NCBI GenBank assembly: GCA_033721095.1
Contig: JAWWBG010000142.1
Location: 1-7,323, forward strand
From: JAWWBG01 sp033721095
Lineage (GTDB): Bacteria; Actinomycetota; Nitriliruptoria; Nitriliruptorales; Nitriliruptoraceae
DNA length: 7,323 bases
Direction: 5' to 3'
Below are positions 7,276 through 7,323 of this stretch, piece after piece; the stretch's first letter is position 1, and each line of letters starts with the position of its first letter. A program made the position numbers and the translations under genes. The notes below the pieces were generated by a model that searched no databases, was not told the origin of the DNA, and saw nothing but the letters and a program-made list of their open reading frames with translations.

Positions 7276-7322
7276 GACCTGCCCGCCACTGCGCAAATCC
7301 GACCACACGCAGGAGGCAGGTC
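7276..7322 (-). promoter_or_regulatory. Inverted repeat in the leader of the leuCD unit
   Basis: GACCTGCC (7276-7283) and GGCAGGTC (7315-7322) are perfect 8-base inverted repeats; inside them, on the transcript strand, CTGCG (7312-7308) can pair with CGCAG (7293-7289). The arm next to the gene contains CAGG, the only ribosome-binding-site-like sequence of the small gene, six bases before its ATG. It could be a leader hairpin that limits translation, or an operator for a leucine regulator. It reaches the window edge, so the promoter and any longer structure are not visible. Confidence 0.4.
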
Positions 7323-7323
7323 G

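Overview
The window is very GC-rich, densely packed bacterial DNA carrying branched-chain amino-acid genes and a cell-wall gene. It looks like chromosome from a high-GC actinomycete-type bacterium: GTG starts are common, third codon positions are strongly G/C, and there are many ATGA/TGATG overlaps. The short, E. coli-like IlvE and the LeuB type would suit a deep-branching actinobacterial class (for example Nitriliruptoria or Acidimicrobiia), but that is an inference and no lineage marker gene is present. No tRNA, rRNA, CRISPR array, transposase or integrase was seen.

Layout, right to left on the minus strand: a 65-residue tautomerase-like small protein (7270-7073), leuC (7076-5658) and leuD (5658-5050) form one overlapping transcription unit. 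Then, after 86 bases, come murI (glutamate racemase, 4963-4145) and a HAD-family phosphatase (4148-3561), which share an ATGA overlap. A perfect 13-bp hairpin separates this block from two plus-strand genes that face it: an RDD-family membrane protein with a proline-rich cytoplasmic tail (1591-2190) and a secreted multidomain protein with Pro/Asp/Glu-rich repeats and a fibronectin-III-like domain (2307-3515). To their left, minus-strand leuB (1417-353) and the first 111 codons of ilvE (335 to beyond base 1) form a second branched-chain unit.

Working together: LeuCD isomerises 2-isopropylmalate to 3-isopropylmalate, LeuB oxidises and decarboxylates it to 2-ketoisocaproate, and IlvE transaminates that to leucine (and also makes valine and isoleucine). 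leuA is not in the window. MurI supplies D-glutamate for peptidoglycan. The leucine pathway is therefore split into two same-strand units by an insert carrying a cell-wall enzyme, a phosphatase and two envelope or export genes.

The less ordinary items are: a two-stage hairpin that covers part of the ribosome binding site of the secreted protein; a similar dyad covering the ribosome binding site at the head of the leuCD unit; a HAD enzyme with an altered first motif (DMMDT) resembling plant chloroplast FMN hydrolase; a tautomerase-like small protein without the N-terminal proline; and the repeat-bearing secreted protein. I do not see a clearly new multi-gene system.
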